Below the pieces are notes generated by a model. It was not told where the DNA came from and ran no database searches. It worked only from the letters and a program-made list of their open reading frames with translations. This document shows, piece after piece, positions 1 through 6,864 of a stretch of DNA of 13,882 nt. The stretch is from Gp13-AA77 sp035516075. Its GTDB lineage: Bacteria; Acidobacteriota; Terriglobia; UBA7540. Made by a program: the position numbers and the translations under genes. Positions within the stretch are counted from its first letter, which is position 1, and every line of letters begins with the position of its first letter. The stretch spans positions 1 to 13,882 of the forward strand of contig DATJAQ010000231.1 of NCBI GenBank assembly GCA_035516075.1, given 5' to 3'.

Positions 1-1084
1 CGTGCGCCGCCCCGGGGCGGGCAAGTTCGCGCTGCTGCTTTACCATTCGCGCCCGCCGGGCCGGGCTGACGAGCAAGGAGGTGGCCATTTCGGCCAGATG
101 ATCGATGGAGCGGGCAAATACGGCCGCACCGCGATCCACCAGGTAGCGCACGTGGCGCTCCTCCGGACCCGGGATGGGCTCGGTAAGCAGGAGGGGCACT
201 CCCGCCGCCAGCGCCTCGGCCACCGTGAGCCCCCCTGGCTTGGTGATCAGCAAGTCCGCAGCCGCCATCATTTCCTGGACGCGGCTTGTCCAGCCGAAGG
301 TGTGCAGATCGAGCGCCACGCGACCCTTAAGCTGCTCCAACCGGCGCCGCATCGCTCGATTGTGCCCTGCAACCGCAACCACCTGGAGTGGTAACTCGCA
401 GCGTTCCAGGCTTTGCACGATTGCGTCCAGAGGCGCCGGCCCCATCCCGCCCCCCATCACCAGCACGACGGGCTTCCGTCGAATCAGGCCCAGCGTCCGC
501 AGCACTTCCGAGCGGTCGGCACTCACCGCGAAGCCCGGGTCGATGGGAACGCCCGAGACCAAAATACGGTGCGGCGAGGCACCGAATGCCACCAGTTGGC
601 CGCGAGCTTCCTCGCTCCCGACGCAATAGAAATCCACTTCGCGCTGGACCCAAGGCGGCTCCGCGTGGTAGTCGGTCTGCACCGCCAGGAGGGGCGCATC
701 GAACCAGCCTTCGCGCTTGGCGAGGGCGGCGATTTCCAACGCGCCGATCTCCGTAGCGATCACCAGCTCGGGGGCAAAAGCCCGGAACCGCTCCATTACC
801 TTAACGCAGCCGCGCCGGAAGACCCAGCGAGGCGCCGTGGCCCGGTGGAGCTTCCGCGTGCGGCGCTCAAACAGGTTTCTCCACGCCCCCGGGGCATAGC
901 GCAGCATCCACCAGTAGCTGCGCACGTACAGCCATTGGAACCAGCCGCGTGCCAGGTCGAGCGCGTCCACCACCAGAATTTCCACGCTGTCGTCAGCGTC
1001 GCGGAGCGCGCTCGCAATCACGGAGGAAGCCCGCAGGTGGCCCGATCCTACACTCAGCGTCAGGATAGCGATTCTTCTTCGCAT
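1..1084 (-). CDS. MGDG-synthase/MurG-type lipid glycosyltransferase (3' end cut by window)
   Basis: Translating the minus strand from ATG at 1084 gives about 361 open codons running off the left edge. Residues 8-16 (LTLSVGSGH) form the N-terminal glycine loop followed by His, typical of monogalactosyldiacylglycerol-synthase and processive diacylglycerol-glucosyltransferase proteins. A central KPVVLVMGGGMGP segment starts the C-terminal Rossmann half. A late segment, TKPGGLTVAEALAAGVP followed by PIPGPEE, is the GT28 nucleotide-sugar-binding signature. Families with this fold transfer a hexose or GlcNAc from a UDP-sugar to a lipid acceptor at the inner face of the membrane; the actual sugar and acceptor cannot be read here. 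It lies 48 nt downstream of the ketosynthase gene, probably in one operon with it, which hints at a lipid product. The Shine-Dalgarno is weak. The family is usually about 370-390 residues, so only a short tail is missing. Confidence 0.85.
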   Translation of the reverse strand, partial: MRRRIAILTLSVGSGHLRASSVIASALRDADDSVEILVVDALDLARGWFQWLYVRSYWWMLRYAPGAWRNLFERRTRKLHRATAPRWVFRRGCVKVMERFRAFAPELVIATEIGALEIAALAKREGWFDAPLLAVQTDYHAEPPWVQREVDFYCVGSEEARGQLVAFGASPHRILVSGVPIDPGFAVSADRSEVLRTLGLIRRKPVVLVMGGGMGPAPLDAIVQSLERCELPLQVVAVAGHNRAMRRRLEQLKGRVALDLHTFGWTSRVQEMMAAADLLITKPGGLTVAEALAAGVPLLLTEPIPGPEERHVRYLVDRGAAVFARSIDHLAEMATSLLVSPARRARMVKQQRELARPGAAH

Positions 1085-1132
1085 TGTCTGATCACAGCCG
1101 CAAATTCATTCCGGCCAGCGGTGCTGTCGGTC

Positions 1133-2362
1133 CTACGCAAATTGCCGCACCGCGAGCACCGCGTTCAGGCCGCCAAACGCGAAAGAGTTGGAAACTGCAG
1201 CGCGAATGCGCGCCTCGCGCGCCTGGTTCGGCACGTAATCCAGATCACACTCCGGGTCTGGCACGGTGTAGTTGGCCGTCGGGGGGATCACACCCTTTTT
1301 CATGGCAAGCACGGTGGCCGCCAGCTCCAGCGCCGCCGTCGCGCCCATCGCATGTCCGTGCATCGACTTGGTGGAGCTAATGGCCACCTTTCGAGCGTGC
1401 TCGCCGAACACGGTCTTAATCGCCTCGGTTTCGATGGGGTCGTTTAACCGGGTTCCCGTGCCGTGCGCGTTGATGTAATCGATGTCTTCCGGATTCAACC
1501 CGCCTGCCGCCAGCGCCATGCGCATCGCGCGCGCCGGGCCGTCGACGGTCGGCTGGGTGATGTGGCCGGCGTCGGAGCTCAACCCGAAGCCCGCCAACTC
1601 GGCATAGATGGTGGCCCCGCGACGCTTCGCGTGCTCCAGCTCTTCGAGAAGCAGCACCCCGGCTCCTTCTCCGAGCACCAGTCCCTCCCGATCGGCGGAG
1701 AACGGCCGGCAGGCGCGGCTGGGGTTGCCGTTGCCCGAGGCCAGCACGCGCACCGACTCCCAGAAGCGCATAATCCCGAAGGTCAAGGGCGAGTCGCTGC
1801 CTCCGGCCAGGATAACGTCCGCCATGCCGAACTTGATGTAATGGAAAGCCTCGCCGATCGCGTGCCCCGCCGAGGCGCAGGCGGTGGAGGTCGCAAGCGA
1901 AGGGCCCTGGGCGCCAAACTCCATGCAAATCTGCGAAGTTGCGGCGTTGTGCATGCTCTTCGGTATCGTGAAAGGGTGCACGCGTGTGGCGCCGCGGGCG
2001 TAAAGGCTGGAATATCCCACCTCGTAGGTTTGCGCACCCCCCATGCCCGAACCCATCATCACTCCAAAGCGCGGGCGCTCCTCGTCGCGCACTTTGAAAC
2101 CGCTCGACTCCATCGCCTGGCCGGCGGCGATCAGGCCGAATTCGGTAAAGCGGTCGATCAAGTCCAAACGCTTCTTCGGGAAATAATCGGTGGAACAGTA
2201 TCCCGGCACTTCCGCCGCGATCTGCACACTGAGTGCAGACGGGTCAAACTGGGTGATCCGACTGATCGCAGACCGCCCTTCGAGCAGATTGTTGATGAAG
2301 GATTCGGAGTCTTTGCCCGTTGAGGCAAAAACGCCCAAGCCGGTGATGACAACTCTACGCAC
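1133..2362 (-). CDS. fabF: Beta-ketoacyl-ACP synthase II (FabF/NodE-like KAS)
   Basis: This 409-residue thiolase-fold condensing enzyme elongates acyl-ACP with malonyl-ACP in the cytoplasm. The catalytic Cys162 lies in STACASA, the first His (His300) in NAHGTGTRLNDP, Lys332 and the second His (His337) in TKSMHGHAMGA, and the C-terminal glycine turn in NSFAFGGLNA. All active-site residues are present and the length is normal. The start is GTG at 2362, preceded by GAGG six nucleotides upstream. The HGTGT-xxNDP-ET pattern and the Leu in FGGLN differ from E. coli FabF (HGTST, FGGTN) and recall specialised KAS enzymes such as NodE. It may therefore be a second, pathway-specific ketosynthase rather than the housekeeping one. 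It sits between acpP and a lipid glycosyltransferase. Family assignment is secure; the housekeeping role is not. Confidence 0.93.
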   Translation of the reverse strand: MRRVVITGLGVFASTGKDSESFINNLLEGRSAISRITQFDPSALSVQIAAEVPGYCSTDYFPKKRLDLIDRFTEFGLIAAGQAMESSGFKVRDEERPRFGVMMGSGMGGAQTYEVGYSSLYARGATRVHPFTIPKSMHNAATSQICMEFGAQGPSLATSTACASAGHAIGEAFHYIKFGMADVILAGGSDSPLTFGIMRFWESVRVLASGNGNPSRACRPFSADREGLVLGEGAGVLLLEELEHAKRRGATIYAELAGFGLSSDAGHITQPTVDGPARAMRMALAAGGLNPEDIDYINAHGTGTRLNDPIETEAIKTVFGEHARKVAISSTKSMHGHAMGATAALELAATVLAMKKGVIPPTANYTVPDPECDLDYVPNQAREARIRAAVSNSFAFGGLNAVLAVRQFA

Positions 2363-2386
2363 CGTTCGCCTCGGAATTCGGAAGGA

Positions 2387-2677
2387 TCAGCCGGCTGCAG
2401 GCTGCGTATCACCTTTGGCCATGGCCACCAGGTCAGAAATGTCTTTGCCCTCCAGCACTCGTGTAAGGCTCTCCACCACCTGCTGCACGCCCTTCATGTT
2501 CTGAGCCACGCTGTCAGGGATGTCGATCTTGAACTCCTCCTCGAGGGCAAAGAGGATGTTGACGCCGTCGAGTGAATCGATCCCAAGTTCCGCGAACGTG
2601 GAGTCGAGCTTCACCGTGGCCGGGTCCAAGTGCTGCTCCCGGGCGATGATCTCAATCACCTTTTGCGCCACTTCCAT
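2387..2677 (-). CDS. acpP: Acyl carrier protein with C-terminal extension
   Basis: A 96-residue acyl carrier protein. The phosphopantetheine attachment Ser is in ELGIDSLDGVNI (near residue 38), followed by the acidic helix II/III region FALEEEFKIDIPD. It carries acyl intermediates for the adjacent ketosynthase. The open frame extends upstream to 2728, but ATG at 2677 is chosen because GGAGG lies eight nucleotides before it and the protein then begins MEVAQKVIEII, as ACPs do. A typical fatty-acid ACP is about 78 residues; here roughly 17 extra residues (ending AKGDTQPAAG) follow the last helix. DSLDG replaces the more usual DSLDT/S. The gap to fabF is only 24 nt, so the pair is almost surely co-transcribed and functionally linked. 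Confidence 0.93.
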   Translation of the reverse strand: MEVAQKVIEIIAREQHLDPATVKLDSTFAELGIDSLDGVNILFALEEEFKIDIPDSVAQNMKGVQQVVESLTRVLEGKDISDLVAMAKGDTQPAAG

Positions 2678-2724
2678 CGTGTTTTCCTCCCGGCCGCTTC
2701 TGCCTATGATGCAGAATCCGGCCC

Positions 2725-3114
2725 TCAAAGCTTGACGCCTACCGATCTTCGCTCTGCAAGGTCCCCCACCACGTCGAGAAGCTCGGTGAGGCGGAAGGGC
2801 TTCTCGAGCAGCGCCCGTGCGCCGAGCTCCAGTGCCTGCTGCTTATCCGCTCCACTCAGGAACGAAGACATCAGAATCAGGTCCTGACCGTGATTACGGC
2901 CTTGCAGATCGCGCAGCAAGTCCAGTCCGGTGATGTTGGGCATTCGCAGGTCGGCAATCACAATTCCGTACTGCCCATCGCGCGCCAGTTCTTCGCGGGC
3001 GGCGGCGCCATCGGCCACGGCCGCCACCAGATAGCCGTTCGCGGCCAGGACCTCCGTAAGGAGATCGCGGCTCCCAGGGTCGTCGTCAACAACTAGCACC
3101 TTGGTAGGATTCAC
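2725..3114 (-). CDS. Single-domain response regulator (CheY-like receiver)
   Basis: The 129-residue protein is a bare receiver domain with no output domain. Acidic residues Asp10-Asp12 (VVDDD), phospho-acceptor Asp55 (IADLRMP), Ser83 at the switch Thr/Ser position (LMSSF) and Lys105 (EKPF) are all present, so it should be phosphorylated by a histidine kinase. No kinase is in the window. The start is GTG at 3114 with a GGAAGGG purine run about ten nucleotides upstream. It lies 47 nt upstream of the acpP start on the same strand and is probably the first gene of the RR-ACP-KAS-glycosyltransferase run. Its partner and output are unknown; such proteins act by protein contact or as phosphorelay intermediates. 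Confidence 0.88.
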   Translation of the reverse strand: MNPTKVLVVDDDPGSRDLLTEVLAANGYLVAAVADGAAAREELARDGQYGIVIADLRMPNITGLDLLRDLQGRNHGQDLILMSSFLSGADKQQALELGARALLEKPFRLTELLDVVGDLAERRSVGVKL

Positions 3115-3292
3115 GGCACACCCTTCCGCTCGACCTGATGCACTCCTGGCGCCAACGGCCGGGCCTTTAGCATAACGTTATTAAAATCAATAAGATATCA
3201 CGATGATCTGCCTCGAGGCCGAGGCGGGGGCACAGATGGAGTGTTCGCTTCTTATACACTCAGACGCTGATTTTTGAAGCAGATACGGGCGA

Positions 3293-3313
3293 AGTGTCCA
3301 GATATTGGACACT
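3293..3313. promoter_or_regulatory. Perfect 8-bp inverted repeat, operator-like
   Basis: Arms AGTGTCCA and TGGACACT are exact reverse complements around a five-base centre GATAT, making a 21-bp dyad typical in size of a dimeric regulator site. It lies in non-coding DNA, about 180 nt upstream of the response-regulator start on one side and about 460 nt from the coiled-coil gene on the other. The regulator is not known. A dyad of this size could occur by chance, but a perfect 8+8 match in an intergenic region is suggestive. Confidence 0.5.
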
Positions 3314-3479
3314 GCGTCGCTGGCCGATGACTGCCCGTTGACGATTGGCACCCGGACGACTGGTCTGGCCGTACGGATCGTTCGCGAAGAAACGCCGGCT
3401 CTAGACGCTATCTCTCTATGCTCCTGTCCGTTACAAGTTTGGCTTCGTCTGCAAGACATTCGAGCATTTTGGGGCCCTC

Positions 3480-3508
3480 AGTGCTCGCCACGTGGAGCAC
3501 TCGTTTTT
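3480..3508 (+). terminator. Rho-independent terminator-like hairpin in the intergenic region
   Basis: AGTGCTC (3480-3486) pairs perfectly with GAGCACT (3495-3501) across an eight-base loop, and is followed two bases later by TTTTT (3504-3508). The T run is only on the plus strand, so it would end a plus-strand transcript. No plus-strand protein gene lies just upstream, so it could end a small RNA or attenuate the leader of the 3772 gene. The stem is only seven pairs. Confidence 0.45.
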
Positions 3509-3771
3509 GGTCTTGTCGCTAACCGTTCCGTTTATGCGGCTGGGACGTCACGCCCAACGCAATTGCCGCCTGAGCGCCGCTCGAGGTGCGTCAAGTTCCT
3601 ATCAGGTTGGGTGGGGCTAGAGCCGATAACATTTGGAGGAGCGCCCGGCGCGCAGTCAAGCGGCACCGTGCCTCCCGCGCCCGCCACCGCCCTCAGCTTG
3701 GCGGGACGCGCATCGCAGCCGTTTGAAGTGGAGTTGCGGTCAGGAGTACATTGGATTCCACGAGGTCAACT

Positions 3772-4830
3772 ATGCGTCACAGCCGGTTCTTAGTTCCGAT
3801 TTCGGCCGCCACCGTCAGCCTTGCCATGGCCATCCCGCTGAAGGCAGTCCGCTGGACAGGCCAGGAGCAGCCGAAGGCTGCGGCCGAGATGCAGGCCGCA
3901 CCCGCAGCCAAGGCTGAAGCTCAGTGTTCACCCCAGCCCCAGTGCCGGGCAGTTGCACCTTCCCCGGCCGCGACCAAGGTGGTCGCAGAACCGTCGCTCG
4001 GAGAGCTGGCGCGGAAGCTGAAGGCCGAGGAGGCGAAGCACCCAACCCCTCCCGCGATCGTCTTTACCAACGATAATCTTCCCACGGGTGGCGGAAACCT
4101 GAGCGTCGTCGGGCCTCCTGCCGGGCAGGAGGGCGCTACCGAGATCCAGACCTCAGCCGGGGCGTATGCCAAGCGCGGCCCCGAGTACGCGCGCGCCAGC
4201 ATGGCTGAACTCCAGGAGAAACTCAATACTCACCAGCGGGAGCTTGCGGTTCTGCAGCAGAAGCTCGGCCAGAACCAGGTGCAGTACTACCCGAATCCCA
4301 GTGAAGCGCTTCAGCAGCAGTACTCCCGCGCCGACATCGACAAGCTGACCGCGGCGATCGACGAAAAGAAGAAGCAGGTGGACGCCGACCAGCAGGCCAT
4401 TTCAAACCTGCAGGACGAGGTCGCGCGTCAGGGTGGCGATGTGAACTCGCTGCGCCTGGTCCAGCCCGCCGACGCGGCCACGGCGATCAAGCCCGATCTG
4501 ACGGGAGTGAAAACGGGAACCCAGGAATTCTGGAAGAGGAGCTTCAAGGCAGCGCGCGCCGAGCTGGCCCGAAGCCAGGAGCAACAGAAGCTCAGCGAGG
4601 ATGAGCTGGCGCTGCTTCAATCCCAACAAGCGCACGACATTGGCACCGCCAACGCGGGCGTGATTGCCGGGCAGGTCGCAGCGAAGGAAGCCGATGTCGC
4701 CTCGAAGCAGGCTGCGACCGCGCAGGCCGAAAAGAACCTCGCCGCGCTCGAGCAGGAGTTCCAGGCGAGTGGCGCGCCCGCCGAGTGGGCCGAACCTGAC
4801 CCCTCAACCGCAGCCGCGCCGCCTCAGTAG
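3772..4830 (+). CDS. Secreted coiled-coil protein with VFTNDNLP motif, function unknown
   Basis: 352 residues. Residues 1-25 look like a Sec signal peptide (MRHSRF, then a hydrophobic run ending IPLKA). An Ala/Pro-rich linker with two Cys (52 and 58) fills about 32-73. SLGELARKLKAEEAKHPTPP then VFTNDNLP spans about 75-104. Gln/Glu/Lys/Ala-rich helices likely to form coiled coils occupy about 137-220 and 255-332, followed by a Pro/Ala tail. I recall the ELARKxKAE...VFTNDNLP style from secreted hypothetical proteins of Acidobacteria, but could not verify that. No catalytic motif is seen. ATG 3772 has GAGGT five to six nucleotides upstream; an in-frame TTG at 3751 with CAGGAG upstream is the alternative. 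It is isolated and convergent with ubiE. An envelope scaffold or periplasmic partner role is only a guess. Confidence 0.75.
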   Translation: MRHSRFLVPISAATVSLAMAIPLKAVRWTGQEQPKAAAEMQAAPAAKAEAQCSPQPQCRAVAPSPAATKVVAEPSLGELARKLKAEEAKHPTPPAIVFTNDNLPTGGGNLSVVGPPAGQEGATEIQTSAGAYAKRGPEYARASMAELQEKLNTHQRELAVLQQKLGQNQVQYYPNPSEALQQQYSRADIDKLTAAIDEKKKQVDADQQAISNLQDEVARQGGDVNSLRLVQPADAATAIKPDLTGVKTGTQEFWKRSFKAARAELARSQEQQKLSEDELALLQSQQAHDIGTANAGVIAGQVAAKEADVASKQAATAQAEKNLAALEQEFQASGAPAEWAEPDPSTAAAPPQ

Positions 4831-4875
4831 CCCGCCAGGGCTTCCGCCTCGCATGGGGCTACCGGGGGTCTGGCG

Positions 4876-5649
4876 CTACGAAACCTGCCGGCCTTGCGCG
4901 TTTTTCTCTCCCCAGTGCAGCGCGGCAACGCCTCCGAAAAAGTTACGGTAGCGCACCTTCGCGAAGCCGGCCTCGCGCAGGCTGCGCGCCAAAGACTCCT
5001 GATCGGGAAAGCGCGCCACAGATTCCGGCAGGTATTGGTAAGCGCCGGGCACCCTGGAGATGAGCGTCCCGACGAGCGGCAGCACCCTCCGGAAATAAAA
5101 GCGGAAAAGCGGTCCCACCACCGGCCACTGAACTCGGGAGAACTCCAGGATGGCGATGACCCCGCCGGGCCTGAGCACCCGGTGCATTTCGCTGAGGCCC
5201 CGGCCGTAGTCGGCCAGGTTGCGGAAGCCGAAGGCGGCGGATACTAAATCGAGGGCGTTGTCGCGCAGGGGCAGGCTCAGCGTGTCGGCCTCGATAAACC
5301 CGGCCCGCTGGGCGCTCCCGCCGGTCGCGCCGGCACGCTTGGCGCGCGCGATCACGAGCATGGGATGGCAAAAGTCGGCGCCCAGCACGCGGCCGGCGGA
5401 GAAGCGCGCCAGGGCGAAGGTGAGATCGCCGGTGCCGCAGCAAACGTCCGCCGCCACCGAACCGGGCCGCTCCAGAATCGGGCGCAATTGCACGGCCGCC
5501 GCGCGCCGCCATTGAACGTCGAGCCGGGCCGAGAGCAGATGGTTCAGAAAGTCGTAACGCGGCGCCACGCGCGCGAACATGGTCTGAACGGCGCGAGCCG
5601 TCTCCTGCACCTGGCCCGGCGCTCCCAGCGGGCTGCCTTTTTGCTCCAT
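4876..5649 (-). CDS. ubiE: Demethylmenaquinone/ubiquinone C-methyltransferase
   Basis: 257 residues of the UbiE/MenG class I SAM-dependent methyltransferase, which methylates the quinone ring in the final menaquinone (or a late ubiquinone) step at the membrane. Signatures are MFARVAPRYDFLNHLLS near residues 24-40, the SAM glycine loop DVCCGTGDLT at 69-77, SAAFGFRNLADY near 137-148, HRVLRPGG and a C-terminal NFFGGVAALHWG that matches the family ending. Length is typical. Cys70-Cys71 occupy positions in motif I where Ala/Gly are more usual. It is the last gene of the tat-peptidase-aroB set, 74 nt after aroB, and convergent with the coiled-coil gene. Menaquinone is the likelier product, by analogy with acidobacteria, but the sequence alone does not decide this. 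The Shine-Dalgarno at 5649 is weak. Confidence 0.93.
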   Translation of the reverse strand: MEQKGSPLGAPGQVQETARAVQTMFARVAPRYDFLNHLLSARLDVQWRRAAAVQLRPILERPGSVAADVCCGTGDLTFALARFSAGRVLGADFCHPMLVIARAKRAGATGGSAQRAGFIEADTLSLPLRDNALDLVSAAFGFRNLADYGRGLSEMHRVLRPGGVIAILEFSRVQWPVVGPLFRFYFRRVLPLVGTLISRVPGAYQYLPESVARFPDQESLARSLREAGFAKVRYRNFFGGVAALHWGEKNAQGRQVS

Positions 5650-5665
5650 TCGATTTCTGCGGCCT

Positions 5666-5681
5666 CCGCCCTTCCGGGCGG
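5666..5681. repeat. Small GC hairpin between aroB and ubiE
   Basis: CCGCCC (5666-5671) pairs with GGGCGG (5676-5681) across a four-base loop. It sits in the 74-nt aroB-ubiE gap. No T run follows on either strand, so a terminator call is not supported; it may affect mRNA processing or be chance in GC-rich DNA. Confidence 0.3.
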
Positions 5682-5723
5682 CGCCTTCGCGTCCCTCACC
5701 GGGCGCTTCGAGCCCGACGTGGA

Positions 5724-6839
5724 TTATTCAAGAGTTCGGTTCGCGCCGTTGCCCTGTTGCAGCTCGCGCCACGCCGCCTCCGCTGCCGCTAAAGGCACCC
5801 CAGTGACGATTCGAACCTTGCCGATGCGCTCCGGCATCACCCAGTGGATCGTGCCCGCCACCGTTTTCTTGTCGCGAGGCAGCAGCCGCGCGATCTTGGC
5901 TGGCGCCACGCCGCCGATCGATGGCAGCGGCCCGATAGCACGCACAAGGCCGCGAATGCGTCCGGCTTCGACGCGGGAGGTGAGATGGCCGAGCCGCTCC
6001 GCCAGCAGCGCCACCGCCAGCAATCCCCAGCCCACCGCCTCGCCGTGGAGAAACCGGCGGTAGCCCGTGGCCGCTTCCAGAGCGTGGCCGAAGGTGTGGC
6101 CGAGATTCAGCACGTGCCGCAGCCCGCCCTCGCGCTCGTCGCGGTTCACCACGTCCACTTTCACCTTGACGGCTTTCGCCACCATCGTTTCGAGCGCCGC
6201 GGTGTCGCCCGGGCCGAGCGTCGCGAGCGTGCGTTCCAGGCGGTCAAACAACTCCGGCCCCGCGAGAATGGCGTGTTTTGCAACCTCGTAAAGCCCCGAG
6301 CGGAAGATGCGCTGGCTGAGCGAGCCCAGGACGGCGGGCTCGGCCAGCACCAGGCGCGGCGGATAAAAAGTCCCCACCAGATTTTTCGACGCCCCCACGT
6401 TCACCGCGGTCTTGCCACCTACCGCGCTATCGACCTGGCCGACGAGCGTGGTGGGCGCCTGCACCGCGTCAATGCCGCGCATGTAGGTGGAGGCGACGAA
6501 GCCGCCGAGGTCGCCGATCACCCCGCCGCCGAAAAGCACCAGGAGCGACCGGCGGTCGGCGCCACGCTTCGCGAGAGCGTCGGCCACGCGCTCAGCCTGC
6601 GCCAGGGACTTCGAGCGCTCGCCGCCCGGGATCGTTATCACTTGCGGCGCCCCGGGTGCGCCCTCGAGCCCGGCTTCGAGGCTGAAGGTTTCTCCCCAGC
6701 GCCGCCAAATCACCCTCTCGGTCAGAATAAAGACAGACGAGTAGCCCCGTGCCACGAGCTTTCGCAGCTCACGCCACGCGCCCCGCCCCACCACCACGGG
6801 GTAACGGCTTCTCTCAGCGGTCACAACAAAACGGCGCAT
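5724..6839 (-). CDS. aroB: 3-dehydroquinate synthase
   Basis: 371 residues. It converts DAHP to 3-dehydroquinate, step two of the shikimate pathway, in the cytoplasm using NAD and a divalent metal. The NAD-binding and core motif GGGVIGDLGGFVASTYMRG (104-122), QVDSAVGGKTAVN (135-147) and KNLVGTFYPP are intact. Metal ligands are Glu185 (LYEVAKHA), His248 (LNLGHTFGHA) and His265 (LHGEAV). The frame is open to 7052, but that part overlaps the peptidase gene and is Arg/Thr/Pro-rich shadow, so it is rejected. ATG 6839 gives MRRFVV as a normal N-terminus; ATG 6857, 7 nt after the peptidase stop, is an equally possible start adding six residues. It supplies chorismate, a precursor of menaquinone made with ubiE downstream. 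Confidence 0.95.
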   Translation of the reverse strand: MRRFVVTAERSRYPVVVGRGAWRELRKLVARGYSSVFILTERVIWRRWGETFSLEAGLEGAPGAPQVITIPGGERSKSLAQAERVADALAKRGADRRSLLVLFGGGVIGDLGGFVASTYMRGIDAVQAPTTLVGQVDSAVGGKTAVNVGASKNLVGTFYPPRLVLAEPAVLGSLSQRIFRSGLYEVAKHAILAGPELFDRLERTLATLGPGDTAALETMVAKAVKVKVDVVNRDEREGGLRHVLNLGHTFGHALEAATGYRRFLHGEAVGWGLLAVALLAERLGHLTSRVEAGRIRGLVRAIGPLPSIGGVAPAKIARLLPRDKKTVAGTIHWVMPERIGKVRIVTGVPLAAAEAAWRELQQGNGANRTLE

Positions 6840-6864
6840 GAGTTTGGCAGGGACCATCGCCCGC

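Larger units (their letters stand above)
3115..3771. other. Long gene-free divergent intergenic region
   Basis: 657 nt separate the response-regulator operon (minus) from the coiled-coil gene (plus). Short open frames exist (for example 3187-3459 minus and 3305-3793 plus), but their translations are low-complexity, with no family resemblance and no good Shine-Dalgarno. The visible structure is an A+T-rich patch at 3166-3200 in otherwise GC-rich DNA, a perfect palindrome at 3293-3313 and a terminator-like hairpin at 3480-3508. No convincing sigma70 promoter was found for either flanking gene. Confidence 0.6.

Noticed and set aside
413..1447. A 344-codon plus-strand open frame opposite the glycosyltransferase and fabF
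   Set aside because: It spans two real minus-strand genes and the gap between them, with low-complexity translation.
3470..3485. Sigma54-like GG-N10-GC pattern (TGG...TGCT)
   Set aside because: Only a partial match to TGGCAC-N5-TTGC, and it overlaps the left arm of the terminator-like hairpin; probably chance.
3305..3793. 162-codon plus-strand open frame upstream of the coiled-coil gene
   Set aside because: No Shine-Dalgarno, no domain, passes through the terminator-like hairpin and overlaps the better supported 3772 start in another frame.
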